A DNA stretch of 64,000 bases from Gigaspora rosea (lineage: Eukaryota > Glomeromycota > Glomeromycetes > Diversisporales > Gigasporaceae), in NCBI GenBank assembly GCA_003550325.1, contig QKWP01000005.1, positions 596,850 to 660,849 on the forward strand, written 5' to 3'. Of the stretch, positions 21,780-33,740 are shown in pieces. The notes beneath the pieces are model-generated. The model was not told the DNA's origin. It saw only the letters and a program-made list of their open reading frames with translations, and made no database searches. Positions within the stretch are counted from its first letter, which is position 1, and the number at the start of each line of letters is the position of its first letter. A program made the translations under genes and the position numbers.

Positions 21780-22891
21780 AAATTAGAGAAAAAATATAAG
21801 CGTTAAGTAGAATTACAATTAGAATAAAATAATACCTTTAATTCCCTTAAGTAGTTATATATCTAAGAAACGATAATAATATAATGTTAATGACAAGTAG
21901 TGCTATTCTTTCAATTTTCTTTGTAATTTTACTTATCTTAATAAAATCTGCTTTCATTGTATAATTATAATATCCCTTCTCCCTATTACCGTTGATACAA
22001 GTCTTTCGTTATAAATATTTTGACCCTAATAAAAGTAATATTGAAATTAATAACTATTTCCTTATTAAGCATAACCTCATTCACTAAACCCACGCTTATA
22101 CTAATTTTAAATTCCCCTAAATTTTGTTAGCTATCGATACCAATTAATAAACTATAACCACCAGGTAGTTACAACATCCGTTCCCAGTTTGGTGTACCTT
22201 GTGACTTCATCACGTGTCCACGCCCGTATTTTATGTTTTTTGGGTAGAAAGAATACATTTTAGAGTTCATAGTTTTATTCGAATTCGGTACTTTTGTATT
22301 TTTCTTGTACGAGGTTGTTTTTCTGTATTTGATTTTTTTTTATTCTGTTAGATTATCGATGTGTTCATAATTAAACAAAAAAAAATACAATTTACACACT
22401 ATAACATTTCTAATAGGTTTTAAAAGAGCTTCTAGATAGATTCTAACGAAAAAGAAAGAAATTGATATTGGGCAGTTCTCGGAGCAATCAAGCAAAAACT
22501 TGACGGTCAAATACTTGATATCAGTTACACGATTTGATCATCTTATTTTACATAGTAAATTACAACGGTGGGCCCTCTTCAAATACTATTTTCAGAGGCT
22601 TTCCAAAAGGAAATCGCATTCGCGAAATAAGGTACAACGATTTATTTTCAAAAGTACTCTTCACTTTTTAAATTTAAAGTAAAAAAAAAAGAAAAGCTGA
22701 GAAGAATCACGCCTTAAAAGTTAGTGTTTTGTTTCATTTTATGAATGTAACCATTTGTCTTATTTCACTTTGAAAATTGGTTAAAAAAAAACTCAATTTA
22801 CCAAGTCTCTTGATAATTACGAGTTGTTAGAAATGTTGAAAAAAGTTGCAAATAATCATGAGATGCTGAATAGTTACAAGCCAAATTAGTA

Positions 22892-25800
22892 CAGTCTGCC
22901 CTCTCTATAATCACCAAGTCCGGCGCGTCCTATTTTGGTGATTGTTAGAGGTGTGACTATAAATAAAATACCTTGTCATAGTCACGTAATCCATATGCAC
23001 CGATTTGCGGAATTAGACCTTACTGATCTGCAAATAATCACATGATGATTGGATAAAAATTGAAAAAGCTACGTCAAATGAATTTTCCCACCTGAAAAAA
23101 AAACAAAAAAATATATGCCAACCCATTTCTCCCACCCAAAACCCATTTCTTTTTTTTAGAAAGCAATAGAATTTAATTAAACATAGCAATAAGTACAGAA
23201 ACATATAATTATTATTATGTACATAAAAAATATAGTAAGTTAAGATTCATTATTCAAAGTATATAAAATAAGCTTTGATTCGTATTTAATTTGTTATATC
23301 AAGATTCCGTGCTTTTACTGTTTCAATAGAGTTTATTTGTAGTAAGTACAAAATTGGGAAAACGCATGTTATAGAGATTAGTTGAAGAACAGAGATTTTT
23401 CTTGAATTTTGTTATTTTTCGCAACCTGCGATATCACAGATTACGAGGATCAGCGCAGAGAACAAATAAGTATTTTTCTTTTTTTGTTTATGTCTATTAA
23501 TTTTTCTTTTACTAATTTTAGTGCTGCTTTTATTGTAGTCATTTTCCGGTTTTGTGTCGTTATTGGAGCTGCTGTTGTCTAGAGTCATCGTTTGTTGACG
23601 TCTTTGCCTGTAATTTTGTCGTTGTAGTGGCTTTTTCCATTTTGGTATTGCTATTTGTGGAATTCAGGCTTTCGTCATTTTGGTGGCACATTTGTGGAGA
23701 TTTCAGGCTTTAGTGGCCTCGATGGAGATTTCATCCTTTAGCCATTTTGGCATCGTCGCTGGTGATTTCAGGCTTTCATCACCTTCGGTGTTAGATCTTT
23801 TTGGTGTATTTCGTCTTGTTCAATTTATTACTGCTGGTAGCGTCGTAATAGTGTAGTTCGAAATGTTTGTTACATAATAGCGTTTAGGATTAGAATTAGA
23901 GTTAGCATTATTTTGCGGTTAGAGTTAGGGTTAGCATTAGTTTGTAGTTAGACTTAGGTTGGTGGTTGAGTATTGTAATAAGCCGATTAGAAGTTGGTTG
24001 ACTTATTTTAGCCGGCTAAATCAATTGATTTCTTTGAAAAATCAGCCTGGTCGGCTCTTAATAAAATAGAATTGAATACCTGAACTCCATATCAGATATG
24101 CAAACAAAACTTATCGGCATTAGGTGATGTGTGCAATCATGAGTGAATATTGGAAATTATTTGCAAATTGAGCCAAATGATACAACAGCATTAAGTAGTT
24201 GTATATTAACTTATTATAGATATCACTGATTGCAAAATGATGTATCTTTTTTTTTTTTTTTTAAATGTTAAAGGTGAGACCTTGCTTAAAATGATGTATC
24301 TTTGATCACCTAAGATTCATATTCTAATAACTTTTTATTTTTTGTATTGATATCTAATTGAACGACAACTAGGTAATTCAATAGAAAAATTTGATCTAAA
24401 ATACATTATATTTGCAAATAAGGCATTAGAAATCGAACCATAACTTAATTGGTCGATAAATAACAATCTATGTTTGCTCGCTGCGTATTGATATAAATTT
24501 ATAAAATATGTTGCCGAATTGGATTTTTATTATATTATATAATATATATTATATTTTGATGTATTAGATAAGCTATAGTACAGGGCCTTTTTTTAAAAAA
24601 AGGGCACTAGCCCTATAAAATGCTGCCATTTTATTCCTAGTATTAAAATGTCTGTACTATGCTAAAGCTAAACTATCGTTACCATAGCATGCACATAACT
24701 TTAGCCCTTCACAATCTACAAAAGTTAATTTGCTATCTATACTTTGATATATTTTTCGTAAAGCCTTAAGCACTGAGGATTTAATAGATCTGAAAAGACT
24801 ACCAGTTTTGAAAACCAATGATGAGTCTAAATTGGTAAAAAAAAATAAAAAATAATAAAAGTACTTCCATCGATAACAACATCTGATTTTATCAATGTTC
24901 ACGTACTAGTGATCACATTTCGCCTAACTTGTTTAATAATAAGTAGAATGTTTTATGTTTGCCCTTTTCAACTCCAACTCCATTTTGGCAAAATAAATGA
25001 ACGGCCATGTTATTGTATAAATGAGACAATATAGAATAGTTAATCGAAATAAAAAATAAATTAAATAAAAAAAATTTAAAGTTCACTTACTGAGATAATA
25101 ATAAACTTGAGCTCAAGATAAATAGACCCACTATATAGTATATCCAGATCTAAACATGGGATTTATATTACAGTATTAATTAAACGTGGACTTTTTTAAA
25201 TGCAAGACGTGCATACTCTTCAAAGTTTTCCCTTGGTGACAAGAACTCTTAGCTATATACTAGACCTGGGGTCAGTTATAGGATTTAAAATTGATGGAAT
25301 ATAAGAGATCCCGGGTCTGTAAGTAATTTAATACATAGCAGTAATCTGCATATCAAATTACTAATGCACTGTATATCGCAAAAATTTGATTAGTTAATGT
25401 TCTTGTCAAATAACAGACGCACCATATAAGTCAAATTTAGGTGCGTCAAAAATTTTGTGATGATCCGCAGATTGGCGCATATGCAAAGGCCAATAAGTAA
25501 TATATTTGTGCATATTTGAAATTATTAAAAAATTTAAAATATTTGATAGTGAATAACTCTTGATCCAGTGGCCCAATTTGTATAAAACAACTACTAGAGA
25601 GTTTAAAGAGTCCAAAATCATCCAAATCTAATTACAAAATGCTAATATCTTTAAGAATTTTTCTCTCTGAAGATTAAATTTAATCAATTCTTAACTATGT
25701 AAAGTGATACAAATCCTTAAGATCTCAGAAGCGTATGGTCCGATTTTGACGATCTTGGGCTCATTAGAATCATCACATCGAGATGAACATTTTGGTAGTT

Positions 25801-26134
25801 GTTTCACCCAAATCGGACCACCACATTAAAAGTTATTTGCAGCCAGACCTTTAAGAATTTTTAATAGAATATTTTAAAAAAACATGAATATGAATATTGG
25901 CCAATCAGATTTTATAATCCATACTTAGTCAAAATTGGTGACTATAACGAAGTTTATTGTTAATAAAATAGATAAAAAAAATCAAAATTTTTGATGATAG
26001 TGATTATAATTATATGTGACTATAATGAGGTTTTTACTATATTTTAAGTCTGTTGCACAATATTAGATGCTGATATAGCTTATATAGAGGTGTGACTATA
26101 TCAGATATAAGGTGTAATTATAAAAGGCCAAACT
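22892..26134. mobile_element. Candidate decayed pogo/Tc1-type element
   Basis: CAGTCTGCCCTCTCTATAAT begins at 22892 after TA, and its TATAATCACC is answered by TTTTGGTGATTGTTAGAGG about 35 bases on, forming a subterminal hairpin. A diverged matching end, read inward as CAGTTTGGCCTTTTATAATT, closes at 26134 before TA, with GAGGTGTGACTATA words near both ends. If these are partners the element is 3.2 kb, but no transposase is readable and the interior (including a moderate-G+C stretch with a loose TTCAGGCTTTNGTC repeat at 23640-23790) looks composite. The left end is convincing, the pairing is not certain. Confidence 0.45.
24234..24300 (-). mobile_element. Second extremely truncated retroposon tail
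   Basis: AAAATGATGTATC occurs at 24234-24246 and 24288-24300, flanking a T tract followed by AAATGTTAAAGGTGAGACCT. On the minus strand this is a ~24-base retroposon 3' end plus poly(A), homologous to the insert at 10184-10213. Confidence 0.75.
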
Positions 26135-26136
26135 GT

Positions 26137-27418
26137 ACTGCCAATTATAAGTACAATTTATTAATCTTAGAATTTTATTTTTAGAATTTAAATGAATTGA
26201 AGAAGCTATTGTTGACAAGTTAGTTATTTAGATAAAAATTTTTTAAACTTCAAAGTTGAAACTAAAATTTTACTAGAATTATTTAATTGGGTTAAACCAG
26301 AACCTACTACTAATAAAAGGAGGCTTGAACTCAAAGAAAAAAGAAGCATGAGATTTCAAAATTAACTCTATTCAAAAATAATCAAAAAACTCTTTCTGAT
26401 GATCATCTGGTCCAAATTTCTCACAGAAGAAAAACAAAAAGTTTCTTGTTAAAGCATTATATATACTTTGCATATAGTAGGATAATACAAAAATATGGTT
26501 TTTATAAAGGTCAACTACTCCTCGGAACTCCTTTATATATTTGCCATGCAAACCAAAAGTGTCCTTTTACAAGATAACTAGCAGGAGGTAGTGCCCTTGT
26601 ATGAGAAATTGTAGTGGAGATATAAACATATTGTCTTCGTCGACGAAATAACTTGTGGTAAAACAGTGGGAAACAATTTTTTACTTTCCTTTAAATTTGT
26701 TTCAAGTGGCATCTTTTGTCTTTAGATTTTTGAAATTTTTGCCAAAAAGTGGGAATCCTAGCTTAAAGATCAGCAGCATTTACTCCTTCCTAATTGGGTA
26801 TGCATCCCTGGATTGGAACTGGCACCGTCATGAGCAAGTTTGGTTATCAAACAAACAATGAATGACGTGTTATGGAATTGTGGAGGGCATGTGAAGAATT
26901 TCTTATCTGGTTATGGAGTGTGAAACATAGTAGTTTCTTCTATTATACATATAATACTTTGGTAGATGTTATCTATGCAGTGTTATATAATTTTTATAGT
27001 CTAGTGTAGACTTAATAACACCTTTATAGTCTATTTTTTCTTTGCTTGTTCTTTGGTTTTCTTTTTGTCTTGGATGTATAATTTTGGTTTTTGGTTAGTT
27101 TGCTATTGGGTATTTAGTTTTGTTCCCCTTTTTAATTTTTCTTTTTTTTATTTTTCTTTATGAGAAGCTCAGAGAAGAAGTTTTTGAAGGAGTGGATTAT
27201 GAAGCATAGTTAGTTTGTAACTATAGCTAACAAAATTCTTTTGGCATATATATAAGTCGATATGGCAGGTTGCATCTGAGCACAAATTTTTTGCAGTCGA
27301 GTAAAGTCAAATTTTATTAATTCATGTTAGCATGTATTAAATAGAGACTCGATTTCTTTTAATAAAAACTATTGAAGTTTGGCAAGACTACCAAAGTGTC
27401 AAAAAAAAATTTTGAAAC
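26137..27418. other. Non-coding stretch, perhaps decayed coding DNA
   Basis: 26330-26920 is less A+T-rich than its flanks and may be an old coding fragment, perhaps from a retrotransposon on the minus strand, but I could not identify a conserved motif. The 68-codon plus-strand frame at 26655 is not recognised. The rest is A+T-rich. Confidence 0.35.
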
Positions 27419-27426
27419 CCTATTGG

Positions 27427-27677
27427 CAGTGTTGTCACTTGGATGTGTCCATACTATGTTTTTTGTCCAATGTCCAATATTGTCCAAAATCGTCCAAGCC
27501 TATGTCCCATGTTTAACTAATCAATAAAGTAATTTAAAAAAATATATAATTATATATTTTTTTAGGTGCTGGACTTATTGGTGAAAAAATTAAAATAGAT
27601 TATCTTAATAAAATTTTAGTAATTTTAATTTGAAAAAATGTCCAAAATGTCCAAAAAATGTTCAAGTGACAACACTG
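27427..27677. mobile_element. hAT-type MITE, family H1 copy 2 (251 bp)
   Basis: Ends CAGTGTTGTCACTTGG and TTCAAGTGACAACACTG, flanked by the perfect 8-bp duplication CCTATTGG (27419-27426, 27678-27685). Shares layout and TCCAA/GTCC repeats with the copy at 5840-6089. Confidence 0.9.
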
Positions 27678-27840
27678 CCTATTGGTATACAAAAAAAATA
27701 AATTAATTAAAGTTCTTAATTACTGATTCATAAGATTGGTACTATTTTTATATTAGAATTTGGAGAAATTACTATGTTTTTTATTATATGCTAAAATTTA
27801 ACAACTGTGACTATAAAAGGTAATTTTTTGTTTAACTTAA

Positions 27841-28070
27841 TAGCTCAAGTTAATTAATTAAAAGTTGTAGAACTTACTATGATATATCTAATAGTAATTA
27901 GAATATTCAAATCAGCCTAGTGTAGACTAATATATTACTAAAAGATGATTAACTAGCTATATAAAATTTCTAGTTTGTTTATATAGAATTTTATATAGTT
28001 AGCCAATTATTTTTTTCTATTAGATGTGTTTTAGTAAGTTCTACAATTTTCAATTAATTAACTTGAGCTA
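27841..28070. mobile_element. MITE with ~39-bp inverted repeats (230 bp)
   Basis: Arms beginning TAGCTCAAGTTAATTAATTR and running to about 27879 and 28032 are complementary at all but two positions. A perfect direct repeat, TTAACTTAA, flanks both ends (27832-27840, 28071-28079), consistent with an 8- or 9-bp duplication as in hAT or a related group. Confidence 0.85.
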
Positions 28071-28639
28071 TTAACTTAATAGTTTGGTTTACCCTTTTGT
28101 ACTAATTAAGTACACTTTTAAAAATTAATAAAAAATCAAAAAAATATATAAAAAATATTTTTATATAAAGACTTGTTATAAGATATAGATTAGTTTCATG
28201 TTATTTATTTTAACATTATTACTAAAAAATTTTTTTTTATATATATAGAGATTTTAGTAGTTTGTTGCATACTAGATCTAGTACATTTTGTGTAAGTTTT
28301 TTTAATAGTGAATTTTATATATTTCTGCGCAACAAAAAATTATCTAAAATGAACTCTTTCTGCTGATCCCTACGACAAATTTTTTACAAAAGAAAACATA
28401 AAAAAAACTCAAAACACACTAGTATATCTTAATTAGCACCCCTAATAAAAAACTTTAGAGTAGAAAAATAAACAGCAGTTACTTAATAGTACAAATGATG
28501 AAAACATCTTTTTACTCAGAATAATAAAAACTTCAGATTTTGAAAATTTTTTTTGGAAAAAAAGAAAAAATCCTCTAGACCAGTTCTAGACCTCCAACTA
28601 AAGATCATAGGTGACATATCAATAAAAAATACAACAAAT

Positions 28640-31263
28640 TAACAACAAAACAAACAAACAAATATGTGCATACAGCAGATTATAGAATTGGGAATTCCAT
28701 AGAAGTATGCAAAGATCAGTAATACAAGATAATCAACAAACATTAACAGATATAAATTGGTTTGAAAAATTGGATAAATATCAAATGATATTTATGAAAT
28801 TAGCAGAAGAAAAGAAGTTCTAATGAAAGAGTATAACAATAAGGTTTTAAATAAAGACAGAGAAATAGCAAAGTTTACTGGAACAAACCCAGAAACAATT
28901 TGTATATTCAGGAGTATAATAGAACTATATAATTACTAGTAAGAGACAGAAAAACTTCAGCAAAGAAAGAAAAGAAGAATTTAGTAATACTACAAAGAAA
29001 GGAAAGAAGACACTATCCAGCTCAGATATAGCAGTTCTACTTGAACAAAAATGTGGTCAACCAGACTATGGTATTACAGAAGTACAAAACAAATAAAATG
29101 CAAAAGCAGAGAAAATAGAAAAAGTAAGAACAAGTATAGAACTGCAACAAAAGTTAGAAAAAGTAACAAAAGAAAAGAAGAAAGCAAAACAGAAGATAGA
29201 ATACAAATCTTATAAAGAAGAAGTAGGACTAATAGAGAATAAAAAAATCTCAAGAAATAATATGGAAATATCGAAGGACAAAATTTAATTGTAAAAACAG
29301 CGGGAATAGTGCAGATCAGGAAATGCCAGAAATTTTTACAATTTGGGATATACTAGCAGAAGTAAGCATACCAAGAGTTAAGAGATGTCTGTACTATTTT
29401 GGCAAAACAAATGTTCTTCAATGGAAACTGCAAGGGAAGAATAAAGCTCTGGTATTTTCAATTAATTTCTGGAATAAGTATAAAAAACAGGTCCTCTCAC
29501 TGGCCAAGCAGTCCATTTTGAGGAGAGCAAAACATGCAGAGTTATACTAGATAGCTTTGCAAAAGAAATTCTAGAAAAAAGAGCAGCACACAAGGTGGTA
29601 GTGAAAAACATTCCAAAGACGACAGTAGAAATATTGCTATTAAGACAGCTTAAGACAGTAAATGCAAAGGCAGTATATATATCCTTTAATACAAATTAAA
29701 ATCAAAGAGGAACAGCCTCAATTTACTTTGAAATAGAAAAAGATCATGTAGAAGCTATAGACAAACAAATTTTTTACTATAATTCAAAGTTGGAATGGGC
29801 ACAAACAGAAAAAGAAAGAGAATAGAACAGGCAGAAAAAAAAATCTAAAAGTTGATATTTCCAGAGTAGAAGTAGTGAATCTAAAAATGAAGATACAAGA
29901 GAAGGAGAGAAAATGTATATATGAGATATAAGAAGCATAAGTAGAAGAAATAGCTATTCATTGAAAACATGGACAGGTACAGGGTAACACATACAATGGT
30001 GAGTAAGAGAAAGGAAACCAGTAACAAAAAAACTTTAAAACATAGCAAGAGGTAGAGTCCGAAATTAGAAAAAGTCAATAGTAGCATGAATAACAAAAAT
30101 GAGGAAAATATAGAAATTAAAATAATGTTAAACTAAATATTGAACTAGCTAAACAGAATCAAAGCTAGTACCATGTACCAGACAAAAGAGGGGAAGTTCT
30201 TTAGCGTTTCTAAAAGTTGCCACAGGCATCAATAAAAAAATTGTAAGACAAGGGTCTCACAGGCTTAAACAATAAGTCAAAATTAGAAAGAACAATATAG
30301 TATGATAGAAATAGAGGTAATGAATGTAGGGTATCATAATATAAATGGTTTAAAAATAAATAAGATCTGGTTGTAGACTTTATAGAAGAAAAAGGAATAC
30401 TGGTAGAGATTTTAGGTTTAGAAGAAATGAACATCTCCGAGCTAGAGGGAAAAATGCTCCTCAAAAACAATAAAAATTATAGAAGCTTCTGGGCCACAGC
30501 TAACGAAAACAAAAAAAAGGAATCCAAAGTAGGGATCATAATAGAGAAAACATGGGAAAAGTATGCTTCAGGTCTAGAAAGTATTAATCTATATACTCTT
30601 AATATTAGACTAGATTTTAGAGTGCTTAGAGTCATATTATAGTAGTATATATTGCACCAACTAATAACAAAATACAGAAGGAGATTTACAAATATCTAAA
30701 AGAACAACTGGAACAACTGTGCCGGAAGCAACCCAAATTTATAATAATGAGAGATTTTAATGCAGAGTTAGAAGAGAAAGATAATGTAGAAGAAAGAGAA
30801 GCAAAAAAACAAAAGAAAGAAAAAATAAAAAAAAGTTGATATTAGAGATGTTAGAAGGGAAGGAATGTTGAATATACACAAAGCAACAAATTCAAATAAA
30901 CGCATAACAACATGAGTAGGATAGTAAAGCAAAATGAAAATTAATTATATCTGGGTCTCAAAGAGCTGGAATAATAGTATCTTCTTGTGTAAAGTGTATG
31001 ATGCAGACCAAATAATAAAAGTAACCACAAGATTGTGTTAGGTAAGATTGAAACAGGAATGCATACGAGAAAAAATACTCCTGCAAGACTACGAAGAAAA
31101 GATAGGAAAACATTAAGTATAGATAGTGACAGAGCAACAGAAGAAGATTGGATGCATACAGAAGTAGATTAGAAAAAGAGGTTGCTAAAATAAAAGATGA
31201 TTGCAATAGTATAGATATAGATGAAGTATGGGAAAGAATACTAAGTTGTATTAGGATACTCAT
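28640..31263 (+). pseudogene. Decayed LINE retrotransposon (ORF1 and endonuclease parts)
   Basis: The strand is A-rich and full of broken frames. ORF1 traces include YYFGKTNVLQWKLQGKNKA near 29390-29450 and VVVKNIPKTTVEILLLRQLK near 29596-29660, similar to the RRM-like ORF1 region of fungal LINEs. ORF2 endonuclease traces are NINGLK near 30335, FIIMRDFNAELEE near 30740 (the GDFN-type motif, G changed to R) and INYIWVSKSW near 30940. No reverse transcriptase follows; the copy stops near 31263. Many stops and frameshifts make it non-functional. Open frames at 29323 and 30427 are surviving fragments; minus-strand frames are shadows. Confidence 0.75.
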
Positions 31264-32417
31264 TTAGCTTTGGTCTAAAATATTTAAAAATATTTTGAAT
31301 TATTTTGAACTAAGGTATTTTGAAACCTGTAGTTCACAGTTTTTTCAAAAAATTTCACAGGTTCGCAAGATCTTCCGAAAGATTTTGCCACTATAAAAAA
31401 AATAAAACCTTATGTTAACTCTAACTAGTTTGGCTTTGAGTAATTAAAGTAAAGACAGTTTGAAACAGTTTATAGGCTTTGAGTTGTGTGTATAATCTCT
31501 TACCTTCATTTTTTTTATCTTAAATGAATATATGATTCCGTTTTTCTAACAATAAGAGAGCAGCTATAAAAGTTCTTTATAATTAATTATTTACTTTTGT
31601 CTATTTCAAGTTTTGAAAAAAAAGAAATCCCAGTAGACAGGTTATTTCTAAAAAAATAACAATCAAGACTTTGACCGATCAAACACGATATATATGAATT
31701 TATATGATTTTTATATAAAATAACAATTTTCATATTACTATTAAATTTGTGTAATATTGAAGTAGTTCCCATAGTTTTACTAACCTCTAGATAATGGTAA
31801 GGCTTCAATTTAGGCATAGATAGACTTGGTCTGAGTAACTAATTCAGAAATTGATATCATAGTAATAAGGCAGGGAATTATTTTTGCTGAGGTTACAATA
31901 TTTTTACTATATTTATTTTGTATAGTCTTTTAAAACTAACTATACATCACTCTAGTTATATCGACATTCTTGAATTATTAGTAAAAAAAATTCAAAATAT
32001 TGACACCAAAATTTTATATTAAATTTTTGAAAAATATTAGTATAGAAAGACTTTACTATAATGTCATTGTATTCAGATATCAGTATAAAGGGGCTTTCAG
32101 AAATTATATAATTTTTTGTTACTAATAAATTCAAAAATTTTACCCCACTTACCCACACCTGATACTCTATTAGCCAATCAAATTTTAAAAATTATTTATA
32201 TATTCAAGCTTTGTAGTTGATAATAGCTTTAGATCCACTAGTTTATTTGTATAATTTAACTACTGAAATTCTTGCCTCAATGAGATGATTCTAACAAGCC
32301 CAAAATTGTTAATATCTAATTACAGGGTTCCAAGATCTTTCAACTTTTGTATAATTTTAATAGTGATTTTAGAATCATTAAGTAAATTTGTTTAATATTG
32401 AATAACTTCTAATCTAC
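31264..32417. other. A+T-rich non-coding stretch
   Basis: No gene seen. From about 32257 it contains diverged copies of words also found in the following foldback (TCTAACAAGCCCAAA). Confidence 0.5.
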
Positions 32418-32683
32418 TAGCCTGTTTTGAATGATTTAACTTCTAAAATGTTCAACTCAGTGAGCAATTCTAACAAGCCCAAACTCGCCAAATTCCAATC
32501 ACTGAATCCTAAGATTTATAAATATATAAAACCAATTTGCTTAAATGATTGTCTAACAATACAAATCTTTATCAATTTTGGAATTCAGTGATTGGAATTT
32601 AACAATTTTGGGCTTGTTAGATTTGTTTCACTAAGATGAACATTTTGGTAGTTAAAATATTCAAAACGGGCCAGTGGATCAAT
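32418..32683. mobile_element. Foldback element with ~105-bp arms
   Basis: The arm at 32418-32520 is the inverse of 32578-32683 with scattered mismatches; landmarks are CTAACAAGCCCAAA, AATTCCAATCACTGAAT and ACC/TTCTAAAATGTTCA. Diverged relatives occur at about 25560-25800, 38930-39010 (reverse of 32322 region), 41585-41700 and 48110-48360, so this is an abundant family. Confidence 0.7.
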
Positions 32684-33388
32684 ATTATTGGCCAGTGCAA
32701 AGTGCTACTAATAAAAGTTTTTAAATCATTAATAATATAATTAAAAATTTTTTACAATTGAATAACTATAGTATAAACTATCATTTTTTATTAATTATAT
32801 TATTTTATATCTCTTATATAAAAATAGATGAAAGCTAACTTTTTAGATAAAAAAAATTACAAAAAAATTTTTTTAAAAAAAATAGATTTTAATTAATATC
32901 TTAATAAATTTGAAATTTTAAAGCTTGTTACTATGCAAGTAACTAGCTATAGATTCAATAAACTATATTTAAAATTTTATAAGAAAAATAATCACATGTA
33001 TTTGTATTAAAAATTATTAATTTACTATATATACTATATATATTTAATAGTAAAACTAAGCTTAAAAATAACTATTAGTAAATGTTTTTTATATTTTATA
33101 TAAACATATGTTTAAATTTTAAAATAATCTTTTTTATTATCTAATAAAATAAAGTTAAATTAAAAAAATAACTAATTGTACATGGAGTGTTTGAACATGG
33201 GCATAATAATTTTTATAAATTAAGGTAGGGTGTACACATTTCCAAATTCATATAAAATAGATTGTAGATCAACTTTGTGTACTACATCATATGATATCAT
33301 GTAAACATCATGTGATTCGACCAATCAGAATTAGCAATTCTTTGTACTACACAGAAAAAACATATAGCGACCTCAGAAATATTAATTA
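32684..33388. other. A+T-rich flank, probably an older host element
   Basis: GAGTGTTTGAACA at 33185-33197 is the exact complement of TGTTCAAACACTC at 37269-37281 on the far side of the autonomous transposon. The transposon may therefore sit inside an older inverted-repeat element of about 0.6 kb. The block at 33235-33310 also recurs inverted at about 48960-49040. Confidence 0.45.
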
Positions 33389-33740
33389 TACAGTTCCGGA
33401 CAGCATAAGATATCCTATTTTTTTAGCTTAGTAAAAAATAATATAACTCAATCGTAAATTATTTTTAAAAAAAATCCTCTTACAAATTAATAGTTTTTTA
33501 GTCAAACTATATTTCTGTAAGAGGAATTTCTTTTATTTTTATTTTTGACCAAGTTATAACGGGTTAAAGATTAGCAATTTTATATGTAGGTTGAGAATTT
33601 GGCGCATGTGATTATAAGGGACAAGCCAATAAAAGTCGATGTGCTGTGATCACGTGACCATGCCGATCGGGTATGACCAATTAAATGGAAAGATTTAAAT
33701 GGATCAAATCGTTATCAATCTTTTTTTTTAATCAAAAAAA

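Larger units (their letters stand above)
20577..22530 (+). repeat. Dispersed repeat A, copy 2, with two insertions
   Basis: Matches copy 1 (5283-6525) from CATATTTATAAATCTA to GAGCAATCAAGCAAAAACTT. It lacks the hAT MITE present in copy 1 but has two insertions of its own: the inverted-repeat element at 20702-21044 and about 620 bp at roughly 21548-22168, which contains the hairpin array at 21674-21779. Non-coding. Confidence 0.75.

Noticed and set aside
23880..23960. Interstitial telomere repeats (GTTAGGGTTAG words)
   Set aside because: Only short, irregular GTTAG/GTTAGRG words; the same words are MITE cores elsewhere in the window.
24657..24902. 81-codon minus-strand frame
   Set aside because: No motif recognised, no neighbours or splice signals, and it lies in a composite repeat region; cannot be supported as a gene.
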